Assembly (NCBI GenBank): GCA_025355595.1
Contig: JANXZI010000549.1
Span: forward strand, 1-14,944
DNA: 14,944 nt
Origin: Spartobacteria bacterium
GTDB lineage: Bacteria > Verrucomicrobiota > Verrucomicrobiia > Chthoniobacterales > Chthoniobacteraceae
Direction: 5' to 3'
The notes beneath the pieces are model-generated. The model was not told the origin of the DNA. It did no database searches and worked only from the letters and a program-made list of their open reading frames with translations. Positions 5,129 through 11,664 of this stretch are shown piece by piece. Both the position numbers and the translations under genes were made by a program. Within the stretch, counting starts at the first letter, position 1. The number at the start of each line of letters is the position of its first letter.

Positions 5129-6826
5129 ATGAAGAAGAAAGCTGCGGCAAAAAAGACATCACCGGCGCCGGCACCACTTCCCGCGGACGCCGTGCCGCCG
5201 CTGCGCATCCTGATGATCGCGGCGGAGAATGACGCGATCCCGCGGTGCAAGGTCGGCGGTGTCGCCGACGTCGTGCGCGATGCGCCTCGCGCGCTCGCGG
5301 CGGCGGGCTGCGAGGTGATCGTGCTCACGCCTTCATACGGTCACCTGCACACGCTGCCGGGCTCGGCGAAATTTGCCGAGGCTCCGCCGCTCGCGAGCCA
5401 CGCGGGCGCGGTGCCGGTGCTGTACGACTGCCCGGCAAAGCCCGGCGCGGGCTCCCCGGGCGTGCGCAACTGCGTGGTGGATCACCCGCTGCTCCGCTCG
5501 CACACGATCTACGTCGCGGATCCGCCCGAGCGCCCGTTCGCGTCGGACGCGACGAAATTTGCGCACTTCTGCCGCATCGCGAGCGACGCGATCCGCGCGG
5601 GCGCATTTGGCGAGGTGGACTGCCTGCACCTGCACGACTGGCAGACGGGATACCTTTTTGCCCTGCGCGAATTTCATCCCGACTTCGCGTTCCTGCGCGG
5701 CATCCGCACGGCGTTCACGATTCACAATCTCGCCTACCAGGGCGCGCGTCCGCTCGCCGGGGATGAGTCGTCGCTGGAGGCGTGGTACCCCGATCTCGTC
5801 GGCGTGGAATGGAGCCGCGGCACCGTCGCGCCGCACCGCGATTCCGTGCTCCGTGATCCGCGCTGGCCCGCGTGCTTCAATCCGATGCTCGCCGCCATCC
5901 GCCTCGCGGACGCCGTGCATGTCGTCTCGCCGACCTACGCGAGGGAAGTGCTGCTGCCGAACGATCCCGCCACGGGCCGCTGCGGCGGCGAGGGCCTGGA
6001 CGGGGACATGCGCAACGCCGCCACCGCGGGCCGCCTGCACGGCATCCTGAACGGCTGCGAATATCCCGCCGATCGCGTGCCGCCGAAGCTCGACGCCACG
6101 CGGCTCTTCGCGAGCATCCGCGATTTGCTCCCGTCGCTTTTCAAAAGTGCGCCCGACGAAAAACCGCGCTGGCTCCCGCACGTCACCGTGCTCGCGCGGC
6201 TGCTCGATCCCACGCTCGTCGTGAGGGCCTCGAAGCTCCTGCTCACCTGCGTGACTCGCGCGGCGGGCCAGAAAGTGGACCTCATGCGCACGCCCGTGAG
6301 CGAAGGTGTGGCGGGAAGAAATGGCGTGTCATCGCTCGAGCAAATCCTGCGCGATCTCGGCAGCGATGGCGTGCTCGTGATGATCAGTTCCGGCGAGCGC
6401 GACATCGAGGACTTCCTCGCCGATCTCGCCGTGCGCCATACGAATTTCATTTTCATCAACGGCTTCGCCGCGCCCGTCGCCGACGCGCTCTACGCGAGCG
6501 GCGACATCTTCCTCATGCCATCGAGCTTCGAGCCGTGCGGCATCGCGCAGATGCTCGCGATGCGCGATGGCCAGCCCGTCGTCGCACACGCGACCGGCGG
6601 ACTGAAGGACACGATCCGCGACGGCACGGACGGCTTCCTTTTTTCCGGCGCGAGCCTCGTGGAAAAGGCGGACGGTTTCGCCGCCGCCGTTCGGACGGCC
6701 GTCGAGCTGAAGCTCAACGACACGGATGCGTGGGCGAAGGTCGTCGCGAACGCAAAAGCCGCACGCTTCGAGTGGCGCAAGGCCGCGAATGAATACATCG
6801 CCAAGCTCTACCTGCCGCTGAAGTGA
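5129..6826 (+). CDS. glgA: Glycogen (starch) synthase, GT5 family, divergent type
   Basis: A 565-residue enzyme expected to add glucose from ADP-glucose to the non-reducing end of alpha-1,4-glucan. A Lys/Ala/Pro-rich leader (1-24) precedes the GT-B N-terminal domain. KVGGVADVV at 41-49 corresponds to the nucleotide-sugar loop KTGGLADV. HDW is at 169-171 and TIHNLAYQG at 197-205. NGCEYP follows at the domain junction. In the C-terminal domain SSFEPCGI (465-472) holds the conserved catalytic-region Glu468, followed by HATGGLKDTI. The usual VSRLxxQKG motif is altered to VTRAAGQKV (375-383), and about 14 extra residues lie between it and FEPCG compared with E. coli GlgA, where Lys305 and Glu377 are 72 apart (here 86). 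No other glg gene is nearby. I am confident of the family; donor specificity is inferred. Confidence 0.9.
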   Translation: MKKKAAAKKTSPAPAPLPADAVPPLRILMIAAENDAIPRCKVGGVADVVRDAPRALAAAGCEVIVLTPSYGHLHTLPGSAKFAEAPPLASHAGAVPVLYDCPAKPGAGSPGVRNCVVDHPLLRSHTIYVADPPERPFASDATKFAHFCRIASDAIRAGAFGEVDCLHLHDWQTGYLFALREFHPDFAFLRGIRTAFTIHNLAYQGARPLAGDESSLEAWYPDLVGVEWSRGTVAPHRDSVLRDPRWPACFNPMLAAIRLADAVHVVSPTYAREVLLPNDPATGRCGGEGLDGDMRNAATAGRLHGILNGCEYPADRVPPKLDATRLFASIRDLLPSLFKSAPDEKPRWLPHVTVLARLLDPTLVVRASKLLLTCVTRAAGQKVDLMRTPVSEGVAGRNGVSSLEQILRDLGSDGVLVMISSGERDIEDFLADLAVRHTNFIFINGFAAPVADALYASGDIFLMPSSFEPCGIAQMLAMRDGQPVVAHATGGLKDTIRDGTDGFLFSGASLVEKADGFAAAVRTAVELKLNDTDAWAKVVANAKAARFEWRKAANEYIAKLYLPLK

Positions 6827-6841
6827 GCGCGCTGCGCTTGT

Positions 6842-6874
6842 CGGGTGGAGCACGCGAGTCGCGTGCTCCACCCG
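6842..6874. terminator. Long GC-rich hairpin after glgA
   Basis: A perfect 16-base arm (6842-6857, CGGGTGGAGCACGCGA) is separated by one base from its reverse complement (6859-6874); in practice the loop would be wider. It begins 15 nt after the glgA stop. There is no U-tract, so it may be a factor-assisted terminator, an mRNA-stabilising hairpin or another repetitive palindrome. Confidence 0.65.
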
Positions 6875-6906
6875 GGACACGGCTTCGCCGCTTCACCTGC
6901 GAGCCA

Positions 6907-6924
6907 ATGCCAAACGTCTGGCAT
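6907..6924. repeat. 18-bp near-palindrome upstream of sppA
   Basis: ATGCCAAACGTCTGGCAT is self-complementary except for one pair. It lies 61 bases before the sppA start. It could be an operator for a dimeric regulator, or part of the palindrome-rich material that follows glgA. A small CGGC-TTC-GCCG hairpin (6880-6890) sits between it and the long hairpin. Confidence 0.5.
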
Positions 6925-6985
6925 ACCCACCCCTTCTGTCGCGCACGGGCTTGCGTAATTTTCCGCCGCTCCCCACTGTCGCGGG

Positions 6986-7987
6986 ATGCCTGCCTCGGAA
7001 AAACGTTTCGGCTGCCTCGGTGTCTTCATCGTCGTGCTGCTGTGTCTCAGCCTCCTGTTCAACTTGCTGTTCCTCGTCGGCTCGATGTTCGGCATCGGCT
7101 CGGGCGGACCGCAGAAATTCGAGGAAAAGCCGTATGCAAAAGGCGCGGTGAAGGTGTCCGCAAAGATCGCGATCATCCGTCTCGGCGGCGTGATTTCCAG
7201 CGGCGACATGGGCTTCAGCACCGGCGCTTCGCCGGAGGACATGAAGCAGCAGTTCAAGCAGGCGCTGGAGGACAAGGATGTGCGCGCCATCGTGCTCGCG
7301 ATTGATTCCCCCGGCGGCGAAGTGACGGCGAGCGACGACATCTACAACATCATCCGCAAGGCGCGCGACCGGAAACCGGTCGTCGTAAGCATGGGCGCGA
7401 TGGCCGCGAGCGGCGGCTACTACGCGGCGCTCGGCGGCAGCCACATCATCGCGCGCGACACGACTTTCACCGGCAGCATCGGCGTGATCATGCAGACGCT
7501 GAACTACTCGGACCTTTTCGGAAAAGTGGGCCTGCAGATGGTCACGTTCAAGAGCGGCAAGATGAAGGACATGCTCAGCGGTTCGCGCCCGAGCACGCAG
7601 GAGGAACGCGACTATGTGCAGAATCTCGTGATGCAGACCTACGCGAAATTCGTCGGCATCGTTGCTGCCGAACGGAAGCTCCCCGAGGACACGCTGCGCA
7701 ACGGCGTGGCCGACGGCCGCGTGCTCTCCGGCAAGGACGCACTCGAGGCAAAACTGATCGATCAGCTAGGCGATCTCGACGATGCGGTGAAAAAGGCGAT
7801 CGAACTCGGCGGCTCACCCGGAGCGACCGTCGTCGAGTACCGCGCGAGCGAATCCTTCAGCCGCTTGCTCCGCATTTTCGGAAAAGCGGACAGCAGCAAG
7901 AAGGTAGAGATCAATCTCGGCCCGCAGTCCTCGCTGCATCTCCAGCCCGGACGGCTCTACCTGCTGCCGGAAATCCTCGCCCCGTAA
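6986..7987 (+). CDS. sppA: Signal peptide peptidase SppA
   Basis: A 333-residue membrane-anchored serine protease that degrades released signal peptides. One N-terminal membrane segment lies at about 9-33, then a linker and the S49 domain. The oxyanion region reads IDSPGGEVTAS (107-117). The nucleophile is Ser142 in MAASGGYYAA, and the general-base Lys194 is in SGKMKDMLSGSR. The Ser-to-Lys spacing of 52 residues equals that of Bacillus subtilis SppA (Ser147, Lys199), which supports this assignment. The length is that of the short, single-domain form, not the double-length E. coli type. First gene of a likely five-gene operon; only 15 nt separate it from the CPBP protease. No strong Shine-Dalgarno is seen at the ATG. 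Confidence 0.95.
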   Translation: MPASEKRFGCLGVFIVVLLCLSLLFNLLFLVGSMFGIGSGGPQKFEEKPYAKGAVKVSAKIAIIRLGGVISSGDMGFSTGASPEDMKQQFKQALEDKDVRAIVLAIDSPGGEVTASDDIYNIIRKARDRKPVVVSMGAMAASGGYYAALGGSHIIARDTTFTGSIGVIMQTLNYSDLFGKVGLQMVTFKSGKMKDMLSGSRPSTQEERDYVQNLVMQTYAKFVGIVAAERKLPEDTLRNGVADGRVLSGKDALEAKLIDQLGDLDDAVKKAIELGGSPGATVVEYRASESFSRLLRIFGKADSSKKVEINLGPQSSLHLQPGRLYLLPEILAP

Positions 7988-8002
7988 CGCATCGGACGAG
8001 CC

Positions 8003-8845
8003 GTGACACTCGCCGCACTCGCGAAAGAAATCCCGCTGACGAATGAGCAGGCGCTGCCGCTCTACGCCGTCGCACTCGCTCTGCTGTACGGCTGCGTCAT
8101 CGTGTATCGGAAGCTGCTCCGCGGGATCTGGATTCGCGGCGGGCAGGTGCGCAGCGATCTGTTCGGCCTGCCGGATACGATCGTGGTGGGAGCCTTCGTC
8201 GCGATGATGGTGCTCGCCGTGGCGATGCAATGGCTCTTTCCGTCGTTGTCGGGCCCTCAGTGGATTCAGATTGCTTCGACCGTCCTCTTTCTTGCGCTGC
8301 CGCCGATCCTCGCGCTGATGGTGATCCGCGGCCTGAGCCTGCCGACGATGTTCGGGTTGCAGCGCCTCGGACTGTTCCGGGTGATCGGGGTCGCGGTCGG
8401 TCTCATCGTGCTTCTGCTGCCGGTGATTATGATCGTGACGGCCATCACGTACCAGATCCTCGGCGGACACGCGGAGCAGCAGGACATGGTGATGAAATTC
8501 CGCGAGGCGGCGAAGACTGGAAAGCGTGACATTCTCTGGCAGGTGTTCACCGCTGCGGCAGTCATCGCACCGCTCGTTGAGGAATTCCTTTTCCGCGGCT
8601 ATTTCTATCCAGTGCTCAAGCGTCTCGCCGGGCCGCTGCCTGCGGCGATCACGGTCTCGCTGCTCTTCGGTGCGATTCACAACAACGCAGCCGCATTCCC
8701 CGTCCTCACGGTGCTCGCACTTGCGCTCACCCTCGCCTACGAGTGGTCGGGTTCGCTCTTCGTCCCGATGCTCATGCACGCCTGCTTTAACACGATGATG
8801 CTGGCGCTGATGTGGTGGCAGACCTCGCACAGCGCGACGCCATGA
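8003..8845 (+). CDS. CPBP-family intramembrane metalloprotease (CAAX prenyl protease-like, ABI)
   Basis: 280 residues with about seven or eight membrane segments. The three CPBP motifs are present. EEFLFRG (193-199) gives the EExxxR signature with Glu193, Glu194 and Arg198. FGAIHNN (222-228) gives His226. LMHACFN (257-263) gives HxxxN with His259 and Asn263. These residues form the zinc or glutamate active site in the membrane in known Rce1-like enzymes. Substrates in bacteria are mostly unknown; roles range from bacteriocin self-immunity to protein processing. The start is GTG at 8003, preceded by a modest GGACGAG (7994-8000). Its stop overlaps the thiL start in ATGA. Lying directly after SppA, it may take part in membrane-protein turnover, but that is an inference from context alone. 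Confidence 0.92.
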   Translation: MTLAALAKEIPLTNEQALPLYAVALALLYGCVIVYRKLLRGIWIRGGQVRSDLFGLPDTIVVGAFVAMMVLAVAMQWLFPSLSGPQWIQIASTVLFLALPPILALMVIRGLSLPTMFGLQRLGLFRVIGVAVGLIVLLLPVIMIVTAITYQILGGHAEQQDMVMKFREAAKTGKRDILWQVFTAAAVIAPLVEEFLFRGYFYPVLKRLAGPLPAAITVSLLFGAIHNNAAAFPVLTVLALALTLAYEWSGSLFVPMLMHACFNTMMLALMWWQTSHSATP

Positions 8846-9735
8846 AAATCGGCACGCTCGGCGAGGATGCTGTGGTCGCGGTGCTCACGCGCGGCCTGCC
8901 GTGCGGAAAAAATGTGCGCCTCGGCGCGGGCGACGACTGCGCAGTGATCGGCGGCGTGCGCGACCGCGTCTGGCAGCTTTTGAAAACAGACTGCGTCGTC
9001 GAGGGCGTGCATTTTTTGGCGAAGGAGAAGCCCCCGCGCATCGGCTGGAAAGCGCTGTGCCGCGCGGTGAGCGACATCGCGGCGATGGGTGGATGGCCGA
9101 AGCACGCGCTGATCACGATTGCCGTCTCGCGCGACGTGAAGATGGCGTGGCTGCGCGGAATTTACGCGGGACTTCGCAAGGCCGCACGGCGCTTCGGCGT
9201 GAGCATCGTGGGCGGTGAGACTTCGCGATCACCGGGGCCGGCATTCATCAGCATCGCGCTCACGGGCGAGGTCGAGCGCGCGCGTTGCGTGACCCGCGGC
9301 GGAGGAAGGGCGGGGGATTTTCTTTTTGTGACTGGACGGCTCGGCGGCTCGCGCGCGGGCAAACATCTCGACTTCGTCCCGCGCCTCGCGGAGGCGCGCT
9401 GGCTCACGGGGAATTTCCAAATCCCCGCGATGATGGACCTCAGCGACGGCCTCGCCGCGGATCTCCCTCGGCTGGCGAAGGCGAGCGGTTGCGGCTTCGA
9501 GATCGCCGGGGACAAGATTCCGCGCACACGCGGCTGCATGGTCGCACAGGCGCTCGGTGACGGGGAGGATTTCGAGCTGCTGTTCGCGGTCAGTCCCAGT
9601 GATGTGCAAAGTCTTGAAGGGAAGTGGCGTGCGAAATTTCCGAAGCTGCCGCTCACGCAAATCGGCACGCTCACGCGCGGCGCTGTGCGGGCAAAACGAA
9701 AATCCAAACACCGTGGCTACGATCACTTCGCATAG
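8842..9735 (+). CDS. thiL: Thiamine-monophosphate kinase
   Basis: ThiL phosphorylates thiamine monophosphate to the active cofactor thiamine diphosphate, using ATP. In the 297-residue protein the family motifs run in order: LGAGDDCAVI (27-36) with the metal-binding Asp pair, KTDCVVEGVHF (48-58), AVSDIAAMGG (75-84), VGGETSRS (123-130), MMDLSDGLAADL (197-208) and GDGEDFELLFAV (239-250). It is a little shorter than typical members (about 320). I chose ATG at 8842, which overlaps the previous stop by four bases and starts with MKIGTLGED, the usual ThiL beginning. An in-frame ATG at 8812 would add ten residues without family support. It overlaps tsaE by 23 bases. Confidence 0.96.
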   Translation: MKIGTLGEDAVVAVLTRGLPCGKNVRLGAGDDCAVIGGVRDRVWQLLKTDCVVEGVHFLAKEKPPRIGWKALCRAVSDIAAMGGWPKHALITIAVSRDVKMAWLRGIYAGLRKAARRFGVSIVGGETSRSPGPAFISIALTGEVERARCVTRGGGRAGDFLFVTGRLGGSRAGKHLDFVPRLAEARWLTGNFQIPAMMDLSDGLAADLPRLAKASGCGFEIAGDKIPRTRGCMVAQALGDGEDFELLFAVSPSDVQSLEGKWRAKFPKLPLTQIGTLTRGAVRAKRKSKHRGYDHFA

Positions 9736-10135
9736 CCCCGCGGAGACCTTCGCGCAGGGCCGTGCGCTCGCGGCTTCGCTGCGTGCGGGCGACATACTCG
9801 CGCTCGATGGCGACCTTGGCGCGGGCAAGACGCATTTCGTGAAAGGCATCGCCGCGGGCCTCGGCTGCGAAGGCGATGTGACGAGCCCGACCTTCACGCT
9901 CGTCCACGAATACACCGCCGGGCGTCTGCCCCTGTTCCACTTCGATTTTTACCGGCTGGAGAGCGCGGACGAGGTGCTGCGCATCGGGCTCGACGATTAC
10001 CTCGGCGTGGGCGGCGTGATCGTGATCGAGTGGGCGGGAAAATTTCCCGCGCTGCTGCCCGCTGGCACGCGCTGGTTTCATCTTCGCGCAGGCGATGGCG
10101 ACACACGCGAGATCGAGGAGGTGCAACGCGCATGA
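9713..10135 (+). CDS. tsaE: tRNA t6A37 synthesis ATPase TsaE
   Basis: TsaE is the ATPase that regenerates the TsaB-TsaD complex during threonylcarbamoylation of A37 in ANN-decoding tRNAs. The 140-residue protein shows a Walker A loop GDLGAGKT (33-40), then TSPTFTLVHEY (57-67), HFDFYRL (76-82) and VIVIEWAGKF (102-111), all diagnostic of the family. The size is normal (about 150). I chose GTG at 9713, inside the last codons of thiL, because it gives the usual N-terminus just ahead of the first conserved helix. No Shine-Dalgarno is visible, so translation is probably coupled to thiL. The stop overlaps the tsaB start in ATGA. Confidence 0.93.
   Translation: MATITSHSPAETFAQGRALAASLRAGDILALDGDLGAGKTHFVKGIAAGLGCEGDVTSPTFTLVHEYTAGRLPLFHFDFYRLESADEVLRIGLDDYLGVGGVIVIEWAGKFPALLPAGTRWFHLRAGDGDTREIEEVQRA
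10115..10122 (+). promoter_or_regulatory. Strong Shine-Dalgarno for tsaB inside tsaE
   Basis: GAGGAGGT is complementary to the 16S rRNA anti-Shine-Dalgarno and ends 9 nt before the tsaB ATG at 10132. It is the strongest site in the window. The other starts here have weak or no visible sites. Confidence 0.75.
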
Positions 10136-10737
10136 CGGTGCTCGCGATCGATACCTCGACCTCGCACGGCAGCGTCGCGCTGCTCGACGGTACGCGCGTG
10201 CTGCTCGATGAGGCGTTCACGTCGGCCCGCAATCACGGCTGCGCGCTCGTGCCGCTGCTCCAGCGCGCGCGCGAACTCGCGCCGCGACTCGATGTCATCG
10301 CCATCGGCCTCGGCCCCGGCAGCTACGCGGGCGTGCGCATCGCCATCGCGACCGCGATGGGCTTTGCGATGGCGGATGGCGCGAGGCTCGTGGGCATCCC
10401 GAGCGTCGCCGCGTGGGAGTGCGGATCGGATCATCACATCGCGATCGGCGATGCTCGGCGGGACGCGTTCTATTTTACAAAGGTCGAGCGCGGCATCTGC
10501 ACCGAAGGCCCGCTGCTCACGGATGCTGCCGGCCTGCTTGCGAGCATCGCCAGGCTGCCCGGCTGGCCCGTGCTCACCGCCGAGCCGCTCGCGCTCGTGC
10601 CGCACGCACTCGTCGCCATCCCGCGGGCGCTCACTCTCGCGCGACTCGCGGCGGAGGGCCGGGGCATTTGTGCCGAGGGCGACCTCGATCCGCTTTACCT
10701 CCGCGAGCCGCACATCACGCTGCCGAAGCCGCGGTGA
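10132..10737 (+). CDS. tsaB: tRNA t6A37 synthesis protein TsaB
   Basis: TsaB is the inactive ASKHA-fold partner that forms a heterodimer with TsaD in the t6A pathway. The 201-residue protein begins MTVLAIDTSTSHGSVAL, the family's first nucleotide-fold strand. It continues with IAIGLGPGSYAGVRIAIATA, the signature loop, then IGDARRDAFYF. It ends with DPLYLREPHIT, matching the usual YLR-P terminal motif. The length is at the lower end of the family range (about 200-230). The start is fixed by the ATGA overlap with tsaE and a strong upstream GAGGAGGT. It is the last gene of the operon; TsaD, which must exist elsewhere in the genome, is not here. Confidence 0.95.
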   Translation: MTVLAIDTSTSHGSVALLDGTRVLLDEAFTSARNHGCALVPLLQRARELAPRLDVIAIGLGPGSYAGVRIAIATAMGFAMADGARLVGIPSVAAWECGSDHHIAIGDARRDAFYFTKVERGICTEGPLLTDAAGLLASIARLPGWPVLTAEPLALVPHALVAIPRALTLARLAAEGRGICAEGDLDPLYLREPHITLPKPR

Positions 10738-10989
10738 CCTCAGCGTAGCGCCGACGATTCGTCCGCACCGCGCATGCAGGCAGGAGCGGCACATTGAAAA
10801 TGGCAGCGGTGTCCCTCGGATAGCGTCCGATGACTGCGTGGCCACGCATCCGGGAGACGCAACACCGGGCGCTCGCGCAGCGCGACTTTGCCCACCTCTT
10901 CTGCTCGCGCGTTTTTTTCCGACGAATCGCCGGCGCTCCATTTGCACCGGCGTATTGCGCCGCGCACGGCGAATGCCGATGCTCGCCGC
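10738..10989. other. Noncoding gap with several small palindromes
   Basis: 252 bases between tsaB and pdxH, with no convincing gene on either strand. It holds GTAG at 10745-10748 eight bases after the tsaB stop, followed by GACGA-T-TCGTC (10753-10763). There is also a TCGGA/TCCGA hairpin (10816-10830) and a perfect 14-bp palindrome TGCGTGGCCACGCA (10835-10848), enclosed by GTCCC and GGGAGAC arms. It may be another diverged repeat element and presumably also holds the pdxH promoter, which I cannot place. Confidence 0.4.
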
Positions 10990-11637
10990 ATGGCCAGCAA
11001 CTTCGACATCGCAAATCTCCGCGAGGAATACGGGCATCACGGGCTGCTCGAAAGCGAACTCGATCCCGATCCGCTGCGGCAGTTTCAGAAGTGGCTCGTG
11101 GAGGTGATCGCGAAGCAGCTCCTCGAGCCGAATGCGATGACGCTCGCGACCGTGGATGCCGTCGGCCAGCCGTGGTCGCGCACGGTGTTACTGAAGGCGT
11201 GCGATGCGCGCGGGTTTTCCTTTTTCACAAACTACGAAAGCGCGAAGGGCCGCCAGCTCGCGCACGAGCCGCGTTGCGCGCTCACGTTTCGCTGGGGCGA
11301 ATTTGAGCGTCAGGTAAATGTGACGGGCCGTGTGGAAAAGGTGCCGCGCGCGGAGACGGAGGCGTATTTTCCGCAGCGCCCGCTCGGCAGCCGGCTCGGC
11401 GCGTGGGCTTCGCGGCAGAGCGATGTGCTCGCGGATCGCGCGGCGTTGGAGAAATCATTCGAGGAGGCCAAGGCGCGCTTCGGCGAAAATCCGCCCGCGC
11501 CGGAGCACTGGGGCGGCTACGTCGTGTGCCCGGCGACGATCGAATTCTGGCAGGGCCGCAGGAGCCGGCTGCATGATCGCCTGCGCTACACGCGGCTGGC
11601 GGAGGGCGCGTGGAAGATCGAACGGCTCGCGCCGTGA
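10990..11637 (+). CDS. pdxH: Pyridoxamine/pyridoxine 5'-phosphate oxidase
   Basis: An FMN-dependent enzyme that oxidises pyridoxine or pyridoxamine phosphate to pyridoxal phosphate, the last and salvage step of vitamin B6 synthesis. The 215-residue protein shows the family order: LREEYGHHGLLESEL near the start, DPLRQFQKWL, then EPNAMTLATVD and RTVLLKACD with GFSFFTNYESAKGRQL for FMN binding. These are followed by RPLGSRLGAWASRQS, the HWGGY segment, EFWQGRRSRLHDR for the substrate phosphate, and the terminal ERLAP. The length equals that of typical members (about 215). I chose ATG at 10990; an in-frame ATG at 10888 would add 34 residues of low-complexity, non-family sequence. Convergent with the deacetylase gene, with only 27 bases between the stops. 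Confidence 0.96.
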   Translation: MASNFDIANLREEYGHHGLLESELDPDPLRQFQKWLVEVIAKQLLEPNAMTLATVDAVGQPWSRTVLLKACDARGFSFFTNYESAKGRQLAHEPRCALTFRWGEFERQVNVTGRVEKVPRAETEAYFPQRPLGSRLGAWASRQSDVLADRAALEKSFEEAKARFGENPPAPEHWGGYVVCPATIEFWQGRRSRLHDRLRYTRLAEGAWKIERLAP

Positions 11638-11664
11638 GTCGCGTGACCCGTGCCGCAGTCGGCG

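Noticed and set aside
5333..6181. Long minus-strand open frame opposite glgA
   Set aside because: Antisense shadow of a GC-rich gene. No recognisable motif, while the plus strand encodes conserved GT5 motifs throughout.
7814..8830. Minus-strand open frame of 338 codons opposite the CPBP protease
   Set aside because: His/Arg/Glu-rich antisense translation of a membrane protein gene. The sense strand carries all three CPBP motifs.
10888..10989. Upstream in-frame start for pdxH
   Set aside because: It adds 34 residues with no family match. The ATG at 10990 gives a protein of typical length with the conserved REEY segment near its start.
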